Source: Aralia elata (Eukaryota; Streptophyta; Magnoliopsida; Apiales; Araliaceae). Taken from it: 64,000 nucleotides of DNA. The stretch covers positions 45,778,721 through 45,842,720 of the forward strand of contig CM068385.1 in the NCBI GenBank assembly GCA_034770075.1. The letters run 5' to 3'. Positions 23,776 through 36,049 of the stretch are shown in pieces (the first letter of the stretch is position 1; the number at the start of each line of letters is the position of its first letter). Below the pieces are notes generated by a model, which worked only from the letters and a program-made list of their open reading frames with translations, was not told the DNA's origin and ran no database searches. Both the position numbers and the translations under genes were made by a program.

Positions 23776-24108
23776 TGATGACAACACCAAAAATATAACT
23801 CCCCCTAAATTCATGCATATTTAAAGAATTCAAAGCATAATCCTGCAAAATATGTTAGCTGAATATAATAGAGCAGATATAATCAATTATAATACCTAGT
23901 ACTGGCTCCATCCATATTGTTTTTAAACACATACCAAAAACATACCAAACCAAATTCTGGCTCTAGCCATATTGTTTTTAACATAGTTCAAAACAAATAA
24001 AAATCATATCTAAATAAAATTCATCATCTTTCTTGCAGTTCTTCATAGCAACCCAACTGCACTTGCCTTTGTAGCTTGTCTCCCCCTTTGTCATCACCAA
24101 AAAAATTG
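23776..24108 (-). other. E3 3' untranslated region
   Basis: Noncoding between ORF3 and the polypurine tract. It contains a local duplication (tggctc...ccatattgttttta at about 23905 and 23958). Confidence 0.5.
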
Positions 24109-25429
24109 TCAAATATCAATATCATCGATATGAATTGTGGGTAAAAGACGATTAGTGAAATAAGGATGATGGAGAACACGATGAATCCTTTCTTCCATAG
24201 AGAAATCATGAGCAAATTTAGGTGGACGAGGAATGAAAGTCTCATTTGGTAATGGTAAATCCAGAAAATCTCCAATATATTCAGCCATCCAATTACAACG
24301 AGGCCATTCCGGAACAGGAGAATGCATAGAGGTAAAATGTAACTTCTTACCAGCGTCATTTAGTCGATGAGCCATGAAATCAGCAAATTCTCCAACTTGG
24401 TGACTCACAAACTTTAGTTCTTGACTGAGTTGACACGAATTTCTATTGATCTTTCGGTGTAAAGATTCAACCATAGCCATGGTATGCATTTCAAAACCAT
24501 CTTGAAGATCAATGAATTCATCCTCAAATTTTGAAAAACATTTAGATATATCATTTGGCCGTATAGGCAAATCTCGTTTTTCCAAAACCGAAATCCTTTG
24601 TTTAATATCAACAATGTCAGAACGAATGATTTCTTGATTTTTGAGAATTTGAGATAACATATCAACCACTATAGAAGAGGAGACCAAGGAAGGAGGTCGT
24701 GAATCAGAATTATCAGTAGGTAAAGCAGAGGATCCAACATTTGGTGAAGGAGGAATAGGATCAGGCATGAGACATACAAACGATCCATCAACAAAGGAAA
24801 TATGAGATTGTTTGAGACTAGCAGAATCAATAAAGTCGTTATGGGATACCACAATTTCATCATCAAGACAGATTTTAAAATGTTGAAACAGTTTTGTTAA
24901 AAACAAACCATAGGACAGACACTTTTTAGTTTGACGGATACAACTCATCATGTGGGACAACATCATAAGAGAAAAATTAAAACTGACGCCTTTTAAAATC
25001 ATAGCAATAACAACCAAATCTTGGTAAGTGAAATCTCCTCCACCCCCTACTCGTGGAAACAGATTATACCGAAGGATTTTGTGCAAAACACATGACAAAC
25101 ATCGACAGTTTTAGGAGTAAACAGAGTTGTCAAAGATGAATCATCCATCACCGTATGAAGTTGTTCAAGAGGAGGAAAGGGAATATTTGCAGCACCCTTA
25201 AGAGTAAATGGACAAGGTCCTGATGAAGAAATATTAAGAATACTCCCAAAGTCTATCACTGTGAAAAACATAGATTTTCCCTTCACAAAGGTTGTATAGC
25301 AATCCCCATTACACTCTAAGTTGGTGTAAAATTGTTGTATCAAACGAGGATATGCCTTAGTTGAAGGAAAAAGCATGGCAGAAATTCCACAAGACAGGAA
25401 AAGTTTCTCCAAAGATGGGTTTTTAAAAT
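24109..25429 (-). pseudogene. E3 ORF3, C-terminal part (SIRE-type extra ORF)
   Basis: Minus-strand extra ORF downstream of pol. 25412-25047 and 25098-24109 are open in overlapping frames. The N-terminal section (RLIQQFYTNLECNGDCYTTF, then VKGKSMFF) resembles the 'putative plant transposon protein' domain. The C-terminal section has a heptad-like stretch (LSQILKNQEIIRSDIVDIKQ) predicting a coiled coil. SIRE/Maximus elements carry an ORF in this position, often called env-like. I see no convincing transmembrane segment here. It joins 39346-39692 across E4, with TSD aaaac at the joint. There is one frameshift near 25060. Confidence 0.7.
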
Positions 25430-25434
25430 AAAAC
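25430..25434. other. Target-site duplication of E4, left copy (aaaac)
   Basis: aaaac precedes 25435 and recurs at 39341-39345. Confidence 0.85.
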
Positions 25435-27304
25435 TGTTAGGTTTGTATATAACGCGAGCATGCAATCAAATTACATAAATAGAGCGGAAGCGCGATAAAA
25501 CGAATTTTAAAATTTTATACAAACCATCACCATGATCGATCAATGTGCTCAATTAACGATATAAACGAAAGAGAAAGAGAATAAGAATTATACCCTCGTA
25601 GAACAACGCTTCCTCGGGTACAAGTTCAACTCCTAGTCCTTCGTGTTCTCCTCGAATGCTACGGTGTGATTCCTTCCTTTGATCAACGTTAGTTACCCAA
25701 GTGTTTGGCCTCTAGAGGTGATCCACCAAGGAAGAACAAGTATTCAAGAAGTTGGGTATTTGGCAAAACCCTAGTTTCTATCTCCAATAGAAATTGTAAG
25801 TACTCTCCACAATCTAATGCAAAGAGTGTGTAACCCTAATCTATGATAAGACTCCTCTTATTTATAGATGTAGGAATTAACCCTTCCCTAAACTATTTAG
25901 GATTAGGGTTTCTATTATAATTAAACTCCTTTAATTATTTATGCTCTCCTAATCCAATTAGGAATTTCATGGAAGAGTACTTCTATTAATTAATTCCCAA
26001 TCCCTATTAGGAATTAAATAATAGTAAAGTAATAATATTAATAAGACTCCTCTTATTAATTTATATTTAATATTTCCAAAACATTAAATTAATTAAATAT
26101 TAAGCTATTTAATTTATTTCTATTCTCCATAGACTAAATTAAATACACTTAACTTATTATTACAATTATGCCCATTTACTTCTTAAATAAATATTTTTCC
26201 CTTTTGCGGTGTGACCCTTTAGGTTCTCCATATTAAACCGGTTGTGAATAAAACAATTAAAACAATTTTAATCTTATTTTTAAATAAATAAATTAAATTA
26301 TTTAATTCATTTAAATAAATAATATTTATTCTACAATAAGGGTAAGCCCTTTAGCGATCAAACGACTTTCCAGGATAATATAGATTTCAACATTATAATC
26401 ACAAAAGAACTTTGAGTAAATAGTTTACCGTACAATTCAATCCTTCTACCATACATGTGTCCCAATTAAATATAAAGACATGGATTTACTGTCAAGTCTT
26501 ATTTTATTTAATTATATGTATTTCGATTCCCAACATGCACAACTTTAATTAATGCAAAATTAGAAACTCCTTTCTAATTTCATTCTGCCTTGGCCAAGGA
26601 CTACTGAGTTATCATTTATCGAATCACATAGGACATTCACATCTTTTACTAGACGAGGTAGTATTCTTTGTTGCATTCATTCACCACTATCTCCATGTAC
26701 AACTAATTATACCCAATCATAACCCTATGATATACCCACAAGGTTCTTAAGGGACATGTCAAAGTATAACTCATCATACACAAGAATACTATGATGATCT
26801 CAAGTCCAAGGATCACTTGTACAACTATCACTATAGGAATTTCTTATTGACAGACGAGGTAACAAACTCCATTAGGTATTCCTTAGCGAGCCACGTTTAG
26901 TGAATTTATTCTCCAATAAGCACCTACATACTTGCTTTTAGTGTCTCCACCACAAATGATTATGGAGATCAATCATCCTCTTCCTAAGAGCAAGGCAACG
27001 CTTTGTACACTAATCTCTATCCGGATTTCACTAATCCCCATTTAGTAATCCAACGTTTAGGAACAATTCTAGTTTGTGAGCTATCTTGAATTTAAATCTC
27101 AATTAGCATGATCACCATCATGTGGATTCTAAAAGTTATGCTCAAAACTATGGGTTTTATCACATTAAATTATAACAACACTATGTAGATAATATAAAAT
27201 TGCTTTTAAGAGAAAATCAATTCTTTTATTAATAAATGAATAAGATTACAAAGTATATGCTACATCATATCAAATATGATTGGCTTGTGTGCATACTACT
27301 TTCA
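25435..27304 (-). repeat. E4 3' LTR
   Basis: 1870 bp; on the minus strand it starts TGAAAGTAGTATGCACACAA and ends CAAACCTAACA. It aligns end to end with 37524-39340 (1817 bp). Most differences are single-base indels. Minus-strand TATA-like CTATAAATAAG lies near 25857-25867. Confidence 0.93.
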
Positions 27305-27317
27305 ATCTCCCACTTGC
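27305..27317 (-). other. E4 polypurine tract
   Basis: On the minus strand aagtgggagat abuts the TG of the 3' LTR and follows the pol terminus. Confidence 0.7.
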
Positions 27318-27329
27318 ACTTAAAGCCAA

Positions 27330-29454
27330 TCGCCATGGTATCTAATACCCATCTTCTCTAAGTGACGATCAAACTACTGTTGAGTTAAAAGCTTTAGTAA
27401 ATGTGGAATCTGCAATGTTGTCTTGAGAGGTCCACACGTTCCAAGGTGACATCTCCTCTTTCAATGATCTCTCTAATCAAAATGATGAAACCGCCGCAAC
27501 ACGTGTTTGGGAATTTCTGATGAGGACCTGGGTTCCTTAGCACTGCCCTGCGCAACAGCTCCAGTGTTATCACAAAATAAAGGTGTAATGATCCTCTAAT
27601 GCTAGGAACCACTCCAAGTTCTAAGTTATGAACTTCTTCATCCAAACAGCTTCCTTTGCAGCTTCACTTGCAGCTATGTACTCTGCCTCTGTCACTGAAT
27701 CAACAATCTGTTTGCTGCTTGGAACTCTTCCAACTCACTGCCGCAACCGTTAAGGTAAACCCACATGCTTGCATTGAAACGGATTTATAGTCCATCTTGG
27801 TCTGTTTGGAAAACTTGAGTCTGTTATAGCCCATCTCTGGAGTTTCAATTCAGGACCCACCGTAGACAAGAAATACATCCTTAGTTCTTCTCAAGTACTT
27901 TAGGATGTTTTTTCACAGCCTTCCAGTGCTCTTTCTCCTGGATTCGACTGATATCTGCTCGTCACACTAAGTGCATGAGAGCGACATCTGGTCTAGTACA
28001 TCTATCATACCGGTACATGATACATTCCTATTGCGGAAGCATAAGGAATCTTACTCATCCGGGTCTCTCTCCTCAGGTTGTCTTTTGGGGGTTTTTCTTG
28101 GAGGTAAGCTGATGTATTCCATGGGTCATACCACGGCATGAGACCTCTTTTGGAATCTTCCATGCTAAACTTCTTTAGCATTGAGTCAATGTACTTTCCT
28201 TGGGTCAAGCCCAACATCCTATTTAGATCTTCTCTATAGATCTTTATCCCCTCAAAATATAGGATGCATCTCACCCAATTCCCCCCCCCCCCCCTTCATG
28301 GAGAAGATGTTGTTATATAACACCAATACAGTTGCGTTCCCACCCCCCCCCCCCTCCCCCTCCCACCCCCCCCCCCACCCCCACCACCCCCACGCCCCCC
28401 CCCTCCACCCCCCTCGACCGCTCGCATAGCAGGCATGAATTCATTCCTTATTAGTTAATACATATATGTCAAATTCAACCCCCCCAAAACAAAAATAAAA
28501 AAACCATAAAAATTCAAACATATATAATACAAGGGTAAAGACGAGGGAAAAAAAACTCCACAACCCCCCAAAAAATACCCGGAAAAAAACCCCCAAGAAA
28601 TAAATTACACTTATTAAACACATAGCTCGCACCCTACAAACAAGTCATCCTCTCCAGCAGCGGGACCCCCCCCCCCCCCCCTCTCCGGGGCATACCTTCA
28701 CACCTGCCCAACTCACCTTCATTGTACTCCACACCTCACGAAACAAGAGTTCATCCTCAATTTTTGCATAAATTCCAACCTTCTCTATTCCTCAAATTCA
28801 ACACCCTATCCTGTCGATCCCCCACGTCCCATCATCCCATCAAAACGGATGTTCCGTCTCCACCCCCCTCCCCTTCCCCCACCCCCCCCCCCCCCCCTCG
28901 CAGCAAAGAGACAGAAAGCCGACTCCCACACCCCCCCGCAGCGAGACCACCCACCCCAGAGAAGCCCTTGCTTCCAATCCAATCAACATGGATATGTTTC
29001 GTTTTGTTTGTTTGTAGGCTCTTTACAGACTTGGGTTTGTTTTCCAACCGTTGGATTTTTCTTTTCGTGTTTTGAAACAAAACCCTATGGCTGTATCATA
29101 TTTATTACATACTTCTCCTCAAGCTCTCCATTGAGGAAAGGCCGTTTTCACGTCCATTTGCCAGATCTCATAGTCATAATAAGCTGCAATTGCAAGCAAA
29201 ATCCGAATGGACTTGAGCATAGCTACTGGTGAGAAGGTTTAATCATAGTCAACTCCTTGTCTTTGTTTGAAACCTTTTGCAACCAGTCGGGCCTTATAGG
29301 TCTCTACCTTGCCATCTGCTCCAGTCTTTCTCTTAAAGACCCATTTACACCCAATAGGCTTAATGCCCTCAGGTGGTGAAACCAAAGTCCATACTTGGTT
29401 TTCATACATGGAGTCCATCTCGGATTTCATGGCTTCTAGCCATTTCTCTGAGTC
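27330..29454 (-). pseudogene. E4 reverse transcriptase and RNase H, degraded
   Basis: Readable minus-strand blocks are the RT start (MKSEMDSMYENQVWTLVSPP and GCKWVFKRKTGADGKVETYK, 29430-29239) and QMDVKTAFLNG-like sequence near 29125. Next come a GLTQGKYIDSMLKKFSMEDS block at 28210-28150 and an RNase H AEYIAAS block near 27690-27650. The stretch in between (about 28280-28950), which should hold the YVDD active site, is replaced by poly-C-rich sequence with no recognisable RT. This is consistent with heavy decay or poor consensus. It cannot encode an active enzyme. Confidence 0.75.
28279..28950. repeat. Poly-C low-complexity zone
   Basis: Multiple runs of 8-16 C, separated by short mixed sequence, occur at 28280-28410, 28660-28690 and 28860-28945. 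They lie where the E4 RT core should be. Open frames across it are simple Pro/His-rich or Gly-rich artefacts. Confidence 0.85.
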
Positions 29455-29459
29455 TTCAC
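29455..29459. other. Target-site duplication of E5, left copy (ttcac)
   Basis: ttcac precedes 29460 and recurs at 33469-33473, following the terminal CA at 33468. Confidence 0.85.
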
Positions 29460-30809
29460 TGTGACGCCCCCAAATCTCTACACTCCCCTGTAGCAGATCT
29501 GGTGCTCACGTGAAGCTATATAACTATAAATATTCAATAAAATATGACTTCTATTTATCCAAGGTTCACAGTATCCCATAACAGGTACTAGTTCCGGCCA
29601 GAACGTTGTCTGTGTTTGGATACCCTCACTTAGATATATAGATTCATATTTATGAATATCTCTTTCATATCAATATTCCCTATCTATCTGACATTCACAG
29701 TATTAATGATAAGATTGTCCATAGAACTGAGGGGCACATTCCGGTAAAGATGGCACCTTACCGGCGCTCATTAAGTGTAACCCCAGAGCTTATAAGACTC
29801 TCAACATCATTTAGATACCCTCATTCAGATGTATAGTTCATATAGACACTGTATTTAACTTAGTACAACTATTCTAAAGAATTTAAAGATCAGAGTATAA
29901 CGCATTCTATGACATAAAGGATCATAATACATTACATAACATTTTGTTCGGTTACATCATTCATTATACTAAGTTATTACAACAACAAGTCTCTAAAAGA
30001 CTTAAAGTATTCAATAACAGAAATTAAAGCTAATAAGCATGGCTTTTTCCCTTGTTAGTCCCAGACGTGCCAGGTATATCATTTACAGCTGCAAAAGAAG
30101 ATAGGCGCAAGAATGAGCTATAAATGCTCAGCAAGTTCATTTGGATATGTAAACACTATGTGTTTGATTTGAAAGATGTCAATGATGTATACTGAGGGTT
30201 TTGTACATGAACCATATATTTCATTTAGTTCTATCAGTCTTTAATGACTTAGAACCATTTGAGTTTTGGATATCTGGTAGGTGATCAGCCTCACCAATAT
30301 CCTAGGAGTATACATATCATCCTACCATTTGTGGTCAATATATTATCGACATTTATTGGCCTTCCTATAAAGGCATTTCCATTTACTCAATATAAGATGT
30401 CTTACCAAACAATTTGGTTTGACACAACAATTTACGCTCGAATAAACAATATATGAATAATGATTCATTTCTTAAGTTATGCTGAACAAGAAGCAATAAC
30501 TTCACAATAATTGATAGCAAGATGTATAATACTTGCATAAAGATTACAAAGTTGGGAGACTTGCTCAAAAGTAAATAAGTTCGGGATACTTGCCTTAGCG
30601 TAGCTCACTATAATTTAGTACAATCGGTCAACGCACGTAGTCTACGTATACCAATAATAAGCGTTAGTACGTATATAAACATGTATCACACTAATCTAGA
30701 CAAGTTTCATTAAGGTTCGACGTTGATTCGGTATCTCGGTCGCGTCCTTAATGGCTAAACACATAGATTGTTCGATAAAACTTCATTTGGAAGTCTAATT
30801 ATTAGTCTA

Positions 30810-31570
30810 AACAATTTAATTATTATTTATAACATTTTTAGAAGCTTGGTATTATTTTTAAATAATTTTCAGAAGCTTGGAAGTATTTTTAAATAATTTT
30901 ACAAGCTTAGGAATATTTTTAAATGATTTAATTATCATTTAGAATATTTTTAAAACATTTAATATGTTATTTAAATAATTTATTTGTTATTTAGAATATT
31001 TTTAGATACTTAAAATATTATTTAAATGATTTATTTATCATTTATAATATTTTTAGAAAGATAGAATATTATTTAAATGATTTATTTTTATCATTTAATA
31101 ATTATTTTTAGAATTTATTTTATCATTAAAATAATTTATTTATTACTTATAATAATTTTCAAAACTTAATTTAATATTTAAATGATTTAATTATCATTTA
31201 AAGTAATTTTTAAATACTTAATATATTATTTAAATGATTTATTTATCATTAATAATATTTAAATATTTAATATTTTATTTAATTATTATATATAATAATT
31301 TTTATTTACCTTAATATCATTTTTAAATAATTAACATAATTATTTAATAATTTAATATCATTTTTAAATAGTAAAAATAATTATTAAATGATTTATCATA
31401 ATTATTATTTATTATTTAATTAAATTAAATAATAATTCAGAATATATAAAAATATTAAAAATAATTTTTTTTATAATTAAAAATGAATTTTCGGATTTAT
31501 TTATTAATTATTAATAATTATTTAATATTTATTTATTATTTTATAATTTATTTAATTAATTTTTATTAAC
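30810..31570. repeat. Degenerate AT-rich tandem repeats in E5
   Basis: Repeated blocks of the form tatttaaatgatttatttatc...aatatttttaga, with a period near 55 bp. They begin with three better-conserved copies containing aagcttgg (30840-30910) and decay into A/T-only sequence. Confidence 0.7.
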
Positions 31571-31583
31571 TTTTATTGAAAAT

Positions 31584-31609
31584 CTGTCGCTAAAGAGCTT
31601 TAGCGACAG
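31584..31609. repeat. Perfect 12-bp inverted repeat in E5
   Basis: Arms ctgtcgctaaag and ctttagcgacag are separated by two bases. A related single copy (cgtcgctaaagg) is at about 31651. The arm resembles the tcgctaatg subterminal motif of CACTA elements such as E6. Confidence 0.8.
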
Positions 31610-31869
31610 TCTTCATAATTTCTTAGGTTTCTGGGTTTGTGCATGCATTTCGTCGCTAAAGGTGTTCTTCATGAAGAACACTTGGTCAATGTCCAACAGT
31701 GACTTTTGACCTCAAATTAATCTCAGCTCGTTTGACGTTTGTGTTTGATTTTTGTTTGTTGTTATAGCCAACATGGCAGTGTACAACGACATATCAAATT
31801 TCACCTCAAACTATATCATATCATGCTCTAAATTTGATGGTCAAACCACCGGGTTCAAACTGTTCTTGA

Positions 31870-32160
31870 GTTTCTGGGTTAAACTCAGTCAGTCATGGTC
31901 AGTCAACGCTATTTGACCATTAATAACTTTGATTCTGTGTTTGCTAAATGTGTTTTGATGTCTCAAGATTGTAGTTTACATACCAAAGAACATGTCTATA
32001 TCAAGAAACAACATAATAAATATCATCTAGGCCATTTCTGGGTTGATCAAAAGTCTTGTCAGACACTGTCAGTGTGTTCTTCATGTTTCTGGGTTACCCA
32101 GAAACAGTCTATCATGGTCGGTCAATGGGTTTTGACCATTAATAACTTTTAACCTAGAGA
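31870..32160. repeat. Diverged duplication in E5
   Basis: A block with tttctgggtta, catggtcagtcaa and tttgaccattaataactt occurs at 31870-31932 and again at 32086-32149. The second copy contains a perfect hairpin (gtttctggg/cccagaaac, 32085-32105). Confidence 0.7.
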
Positions 32161-33473
32161 TAATTTAACTATTCTACCAATTGGATTTTAAAGCTAACAT
32201 TGCATACTACTGATTCATGCTTTAAAACACATCAAACAAACATTTTAAGCCGATCAAAAGCTCTGACAAAAAGGCCTGTCAGACTGTTCTTGACTGCCAA
32301 GAACTGTTTGAGTTTTTGGCTTGATTTTCATATCTAGATGTTATGTAAACATGTTTTAACCGCCCAGATCACTTAATAACATACTAACAAGTATTCCTAA
32401 ACATCTAAAACACAAAAATTTTTCAGGCTTGAAGATCAAACAAAAAATTAGGGTTTGCACCTTTTTCTTCAAAGTTTTAATTCCTAGCTTCTGATTCTGA
32501 ACTTGGGCTTGCAGAGGCTTGATAATTAAGTGTTTAGGTTTACAATTTCGTAGCTTTTAACCCTAGCATCTCATTCTATTTATAGGCTTTGAAATTAAGG
32601 TTTTCTTAAACTAGTTTCCAAATCTTGCCTCCAAAAATATCCACCCTTGATACTTGTACTGCTTGATGTCTGATCTACTTAACCTACTTGTGCTGGAATG
32701 TGTCAAGCACAAGCTTGCACACTCCTAGCTTAATTTTCATTGGCTAGGGTTTTATTTTTCATTTATTTACTTACTAATTAAATCTAGATTTTTGTTAATC
32801 ATAATTAGGATGTTAAATTAAGTTTAGTAATACCCTAATTATGGTTATATATCATAATTAAGGTTTTACATTTCATAATTTTGGGTTATTGAACCAAATT
32901 AGGGTTTTAGGGTTTCTAATTAGGGTTTAGGGTTTTCAATTCCATAATTAGGGTTTTAATCTTCCATTTAGGGTTTAGTTTAATCTTAACAGTTCATAAT
33001 TAATATTATGATTTATTATTTAAATCTTAATTATATTAATCAAGATTATTGTACAATAATTAGGATTTTAATTGATCAATTCGGACAATTATTACTAATT
33101 AGGGTTTTCAATTTAGGGTTTCTATTTCCGCGTAACATTTTAAACCCTATTTAACTTATTTTAAAATTTTATCAATTAATATAATATTATATTAATGTCG
33201 AAGCACGACAAAGCACTTCATCAATTCCAAGCACGACACAGCAGCTTACAAAAATAATTTGCCGAGACGCTTCTCGGTGAATTCGCCGGAAGCACGACAA
33301 ATCATTTTGTCCGATTAAGCACGACACAGCTGCTTGACGAAAATTTTTTATTTGACCTAATTGTTTAATAAAATACACAATCACATAATATCAAATTAGA
33401 ACAAGAAATTTCATTTCATAAACACATAATTTATATTTACAAATCGTATCAGGATTCGGAATCTCACATTCAC

Positions 33474-35859
33474 TACTCATAGCCTGTTCGTAAGTCAATG
33501 GATCATCATCATCAATGATGCGTACCTCATCATCATCCTCTATGATGAATCCATACCTCTCAGGTATCTTCGGTACTCTTCCAGATTTATGAATAGGTTG
33601 TGGTACAGTAGGTTCTTCTACTTGGTCAGGTACCTGACTTTGATCCGGAGTATTTTGTGGTTCTTGAACTTCTTCAAGATATATCTTACTCCCACTGACC
33701 TCTTCGAGGATAAACTCCTTTTCCAAGAAGGTAGCGTGTTTCGCTACAAACACCTTTTGATCATTGGGATGATAGAAATAATACCCTATAGTTTCTTTAG
33801 GGTATCCCACAAATCTACACTTGTCGGATCTAGTCTTTAGCTTATCTTGTTCAAACCTTTTGACATAAGCTGGACAACCCCAAGTCTTAACATACTTAAG
33901 ATTTGGTTTCCTCCCTGTCCATATCTCATATGGGGTCTTTGGGACGGATTTGGTAGGTACCTTGTTAAGTAGATATGCAGCCGTTTCTAGGGCATAACCC
34001 CAGAATGATACTGGAAGGTCGGTAAAACTCATCATGGATCGAACCATGTCCAACAATGTTCGATTTCTCCTTTCAGATACACCATTCAACTGTGGCGTCC
34101 CTGGTGGAGTCCATTGTGAGATTATACCATTTTCTTTGAGACAATTGAGAAACTCATTGGTTAAGTATTCCCCTCCTCGATCCGATCGAAGAATCTTAAT
34201 ACTCTTACCAGTTTGTTTCTCTACTTCACTTCTGAATTCTTTGAACTTTTCAAACGATTCAGATTTGTATTTCATTAAATACACATATCCAAATCTAGAA
34301 TGATCATCAGTGAAAGTAATAAAATAAGAATACCCTCCTCGTGCATTCGTTGTCATAGGTCCACATACGTCTGTGTGTACCAACGCTAACAACTCTGTAA
34401 CTCTTTCTCCTTTTCCAAAAAAAGGAGATTTAGTCATCTTACCCATGAGACAAGATTCACAAGTTGGATATGATTCGTAATCAGATAGCTCTAAAAGCCC
34501 ATCTTTATGCAACTTGGATAATCTTGTTTCATTGATATGACCGAGTCTATAGTGCCACATAAAGGTATAATTAACATCATCTCTTTTTCTTTTCTTAGTT
34601 TGTTCAATTTGAAGTATATTTTCATGCAAGTCAAGTATGTAAAGTCCATTTAGTAAATTGCCAACACCATATAAAACATTTTTATTATAAATAGAACAAC
34701 TGTTGTTCTTTATTATAATATCAAAACCATTCATATCCAATACAGAAATTGAAATAATGTTTCTAATGAGTGTTGGAACATAATAACAATTATTTAAACT
34801 AATGAACTTGCCCGAAGGCAGTGCTAAACAATAAGTCCCTACAGCCAATGCAGCAACCTTTGCTCCATTTCCCACTCGTAGGACGACTTCATCCTTGTTC
34901 AGCTTCCTACTTCTGCTTAGTCCCTGCATATTATTACATATGTGAGAACTACAGCCGGTATCCAATACCCAAGTAGAATTTTGACTTTCAGAAAAATTAA
35001 TTTCAATCACGAACAAACCTAGATCGGAAGTCGAAGCTTCTCCAAGCTTCTTTTGGTCCGCAAGATACTCCTTGCAGTTCCTCTTCCAGTGTCCCGGCTT
35101 ATTGCAATGGTAGCAAATTCCTTTGCTATCTGGATCAGGTTTCTTCTTGTCCTTTCTTTTCGCCTTCCCCTTAGCCTTCTTGTTTTTCTTCTTTTCAGAA
35201 GATACCTTGGGCCTCTTCCTTTTCTTGGAAGAATCATCCACTAGTAAGACTTGGTTCTTGTTGGATGAGAAGTGACCTTCAATAGTTTTCAACATGTTAA
35301 GTAGCTCAGGCAAGCTGACATCTAACTTATTCATGTGAAAATTCACAACAAATTGTGAGAAGGTGTCCGGGAGTGACTGCAAGATCAAATCTTGGCTTAA
35401 CTCCCCATCCATCACGAACCCTAGCTGTCCAAGTTGTTCAATCAAATTGATCATCTTAAGGACACGAGTCTCAACAGCAGTGCCCTCGGTCATACGAGAT
35501 CGGAAGAGCTCCTTAGATATCTGATATCTAGCAGTCCTACTTTGCTCACCATACAACTCTTTGAGGTGCAACAATATAGTAGGAGCATCCATAGTTTCAT
35601 GCTGACGCTGAAGCTCGTTACTCATGGATGCGAGCATGATGCATTGAGCCAGAATTGCATCATCTTGCCACTTTCTGAAAGTAGCAATCTTTTTCTCAGA
35701 GGCTGTTTCTACAACACTTGCAGGGACAGGCGAATTTAGGACATAAGAAATCTTTTCAGCAGTGAGAACAATTCTCAGATTCCTTAACCAGTCCGTGTAA
35801 TTCGGTCCGGTCAGTTTGTTAGCATCAAGTATGCTACGCAGTGATAGTGAGTTTGACAT
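33474..35859 (-). CDS. gag-pol: E4 gag-protease-integrase polyprotein, 3' truncated by E5
   Basis: An open minus-strand frame of about 795 codons. I take the ATG at 35859 (MSNSLSLRSILDANKLTGPN) rather than the in-frame ATG at 35898. Domains in order are copia gag, a basic Lys-rich stretch, the zinc knuckle CYHCNKPGHWKRNC, the protease motif WVLDTGCSSHIC, the integrase zinc finger region (HYRLGHINE...C..C) and a DDE core. The core shows HTDVCGPM, TDDHSRFGYVYL, LRSDRGGEYL and the catalytic Glu in LNGVSERRNRTLLDM. There are no stops until E5 interrupts the end at SS|E. This is the best-preserved coding block in the window. The RT half is degraded, so the element is not autonomous. Confidence 0.9.
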
Positions 35860-36049
35860 TTTTAAATTCTGCATGTGAAATATACAACATTTTAGCATAC
35901 ATTCATTTAATTAATTACCAAAATAAATTAGGTCTTTATTTTAAATTGGTATCTCCCACTATTTTCATCAAACCATATTACCCTCATTATATAGTTCGGC
36001 AAATCTAATTAAAGATTTGCTAGTGAGAATAAGGATCCCATTTCAAATG

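Larger units (their letters stand above)
29460..33468 (+). mobile_element. E5: 4.0-kb probable solo LTR (Ty3/gypsy type) inside E4 pol
   Basis: It starts TGTGACGCCCCCAAATCTC, ends GGAATCTCACA and is bounded by a 5-bp duplication (ttcac). Excising it restores the reading frame between E4 integrase and RT. It has no coding frame above about 85 codons, no internal LTR pair and no primer site or polypurine tract pair, so a solo LTR left by recombination is the simplest reading. The TGTGACGCCCC start is typical of some gypsy LTRs. Strand is assigned from that start only. A non-LTR origin is less likely. Confidence 0.75.

Noticed and set aside
24109..25098. Host gene candidate on the minus strand
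   Set aside because: It rejoins 39346-39692 when E4 is removed and lies between E3 pol and the polypurine tract, so it is the element's own ORF3.
28181..29232. Pro/His-rich and Gly-rich open reading frames
   Set aside because: They come from poly-C runs and their complement; there is no domain and they replace damaged RT sequence.
32880..33130. Possible interstitial telomere repeats (TTTAGGG-like)
   Set aside because: Only scattered tagggttt words in AT-rich sequence, not tandem heptamers. Aaaccctaa-like words are common in plant DNA.
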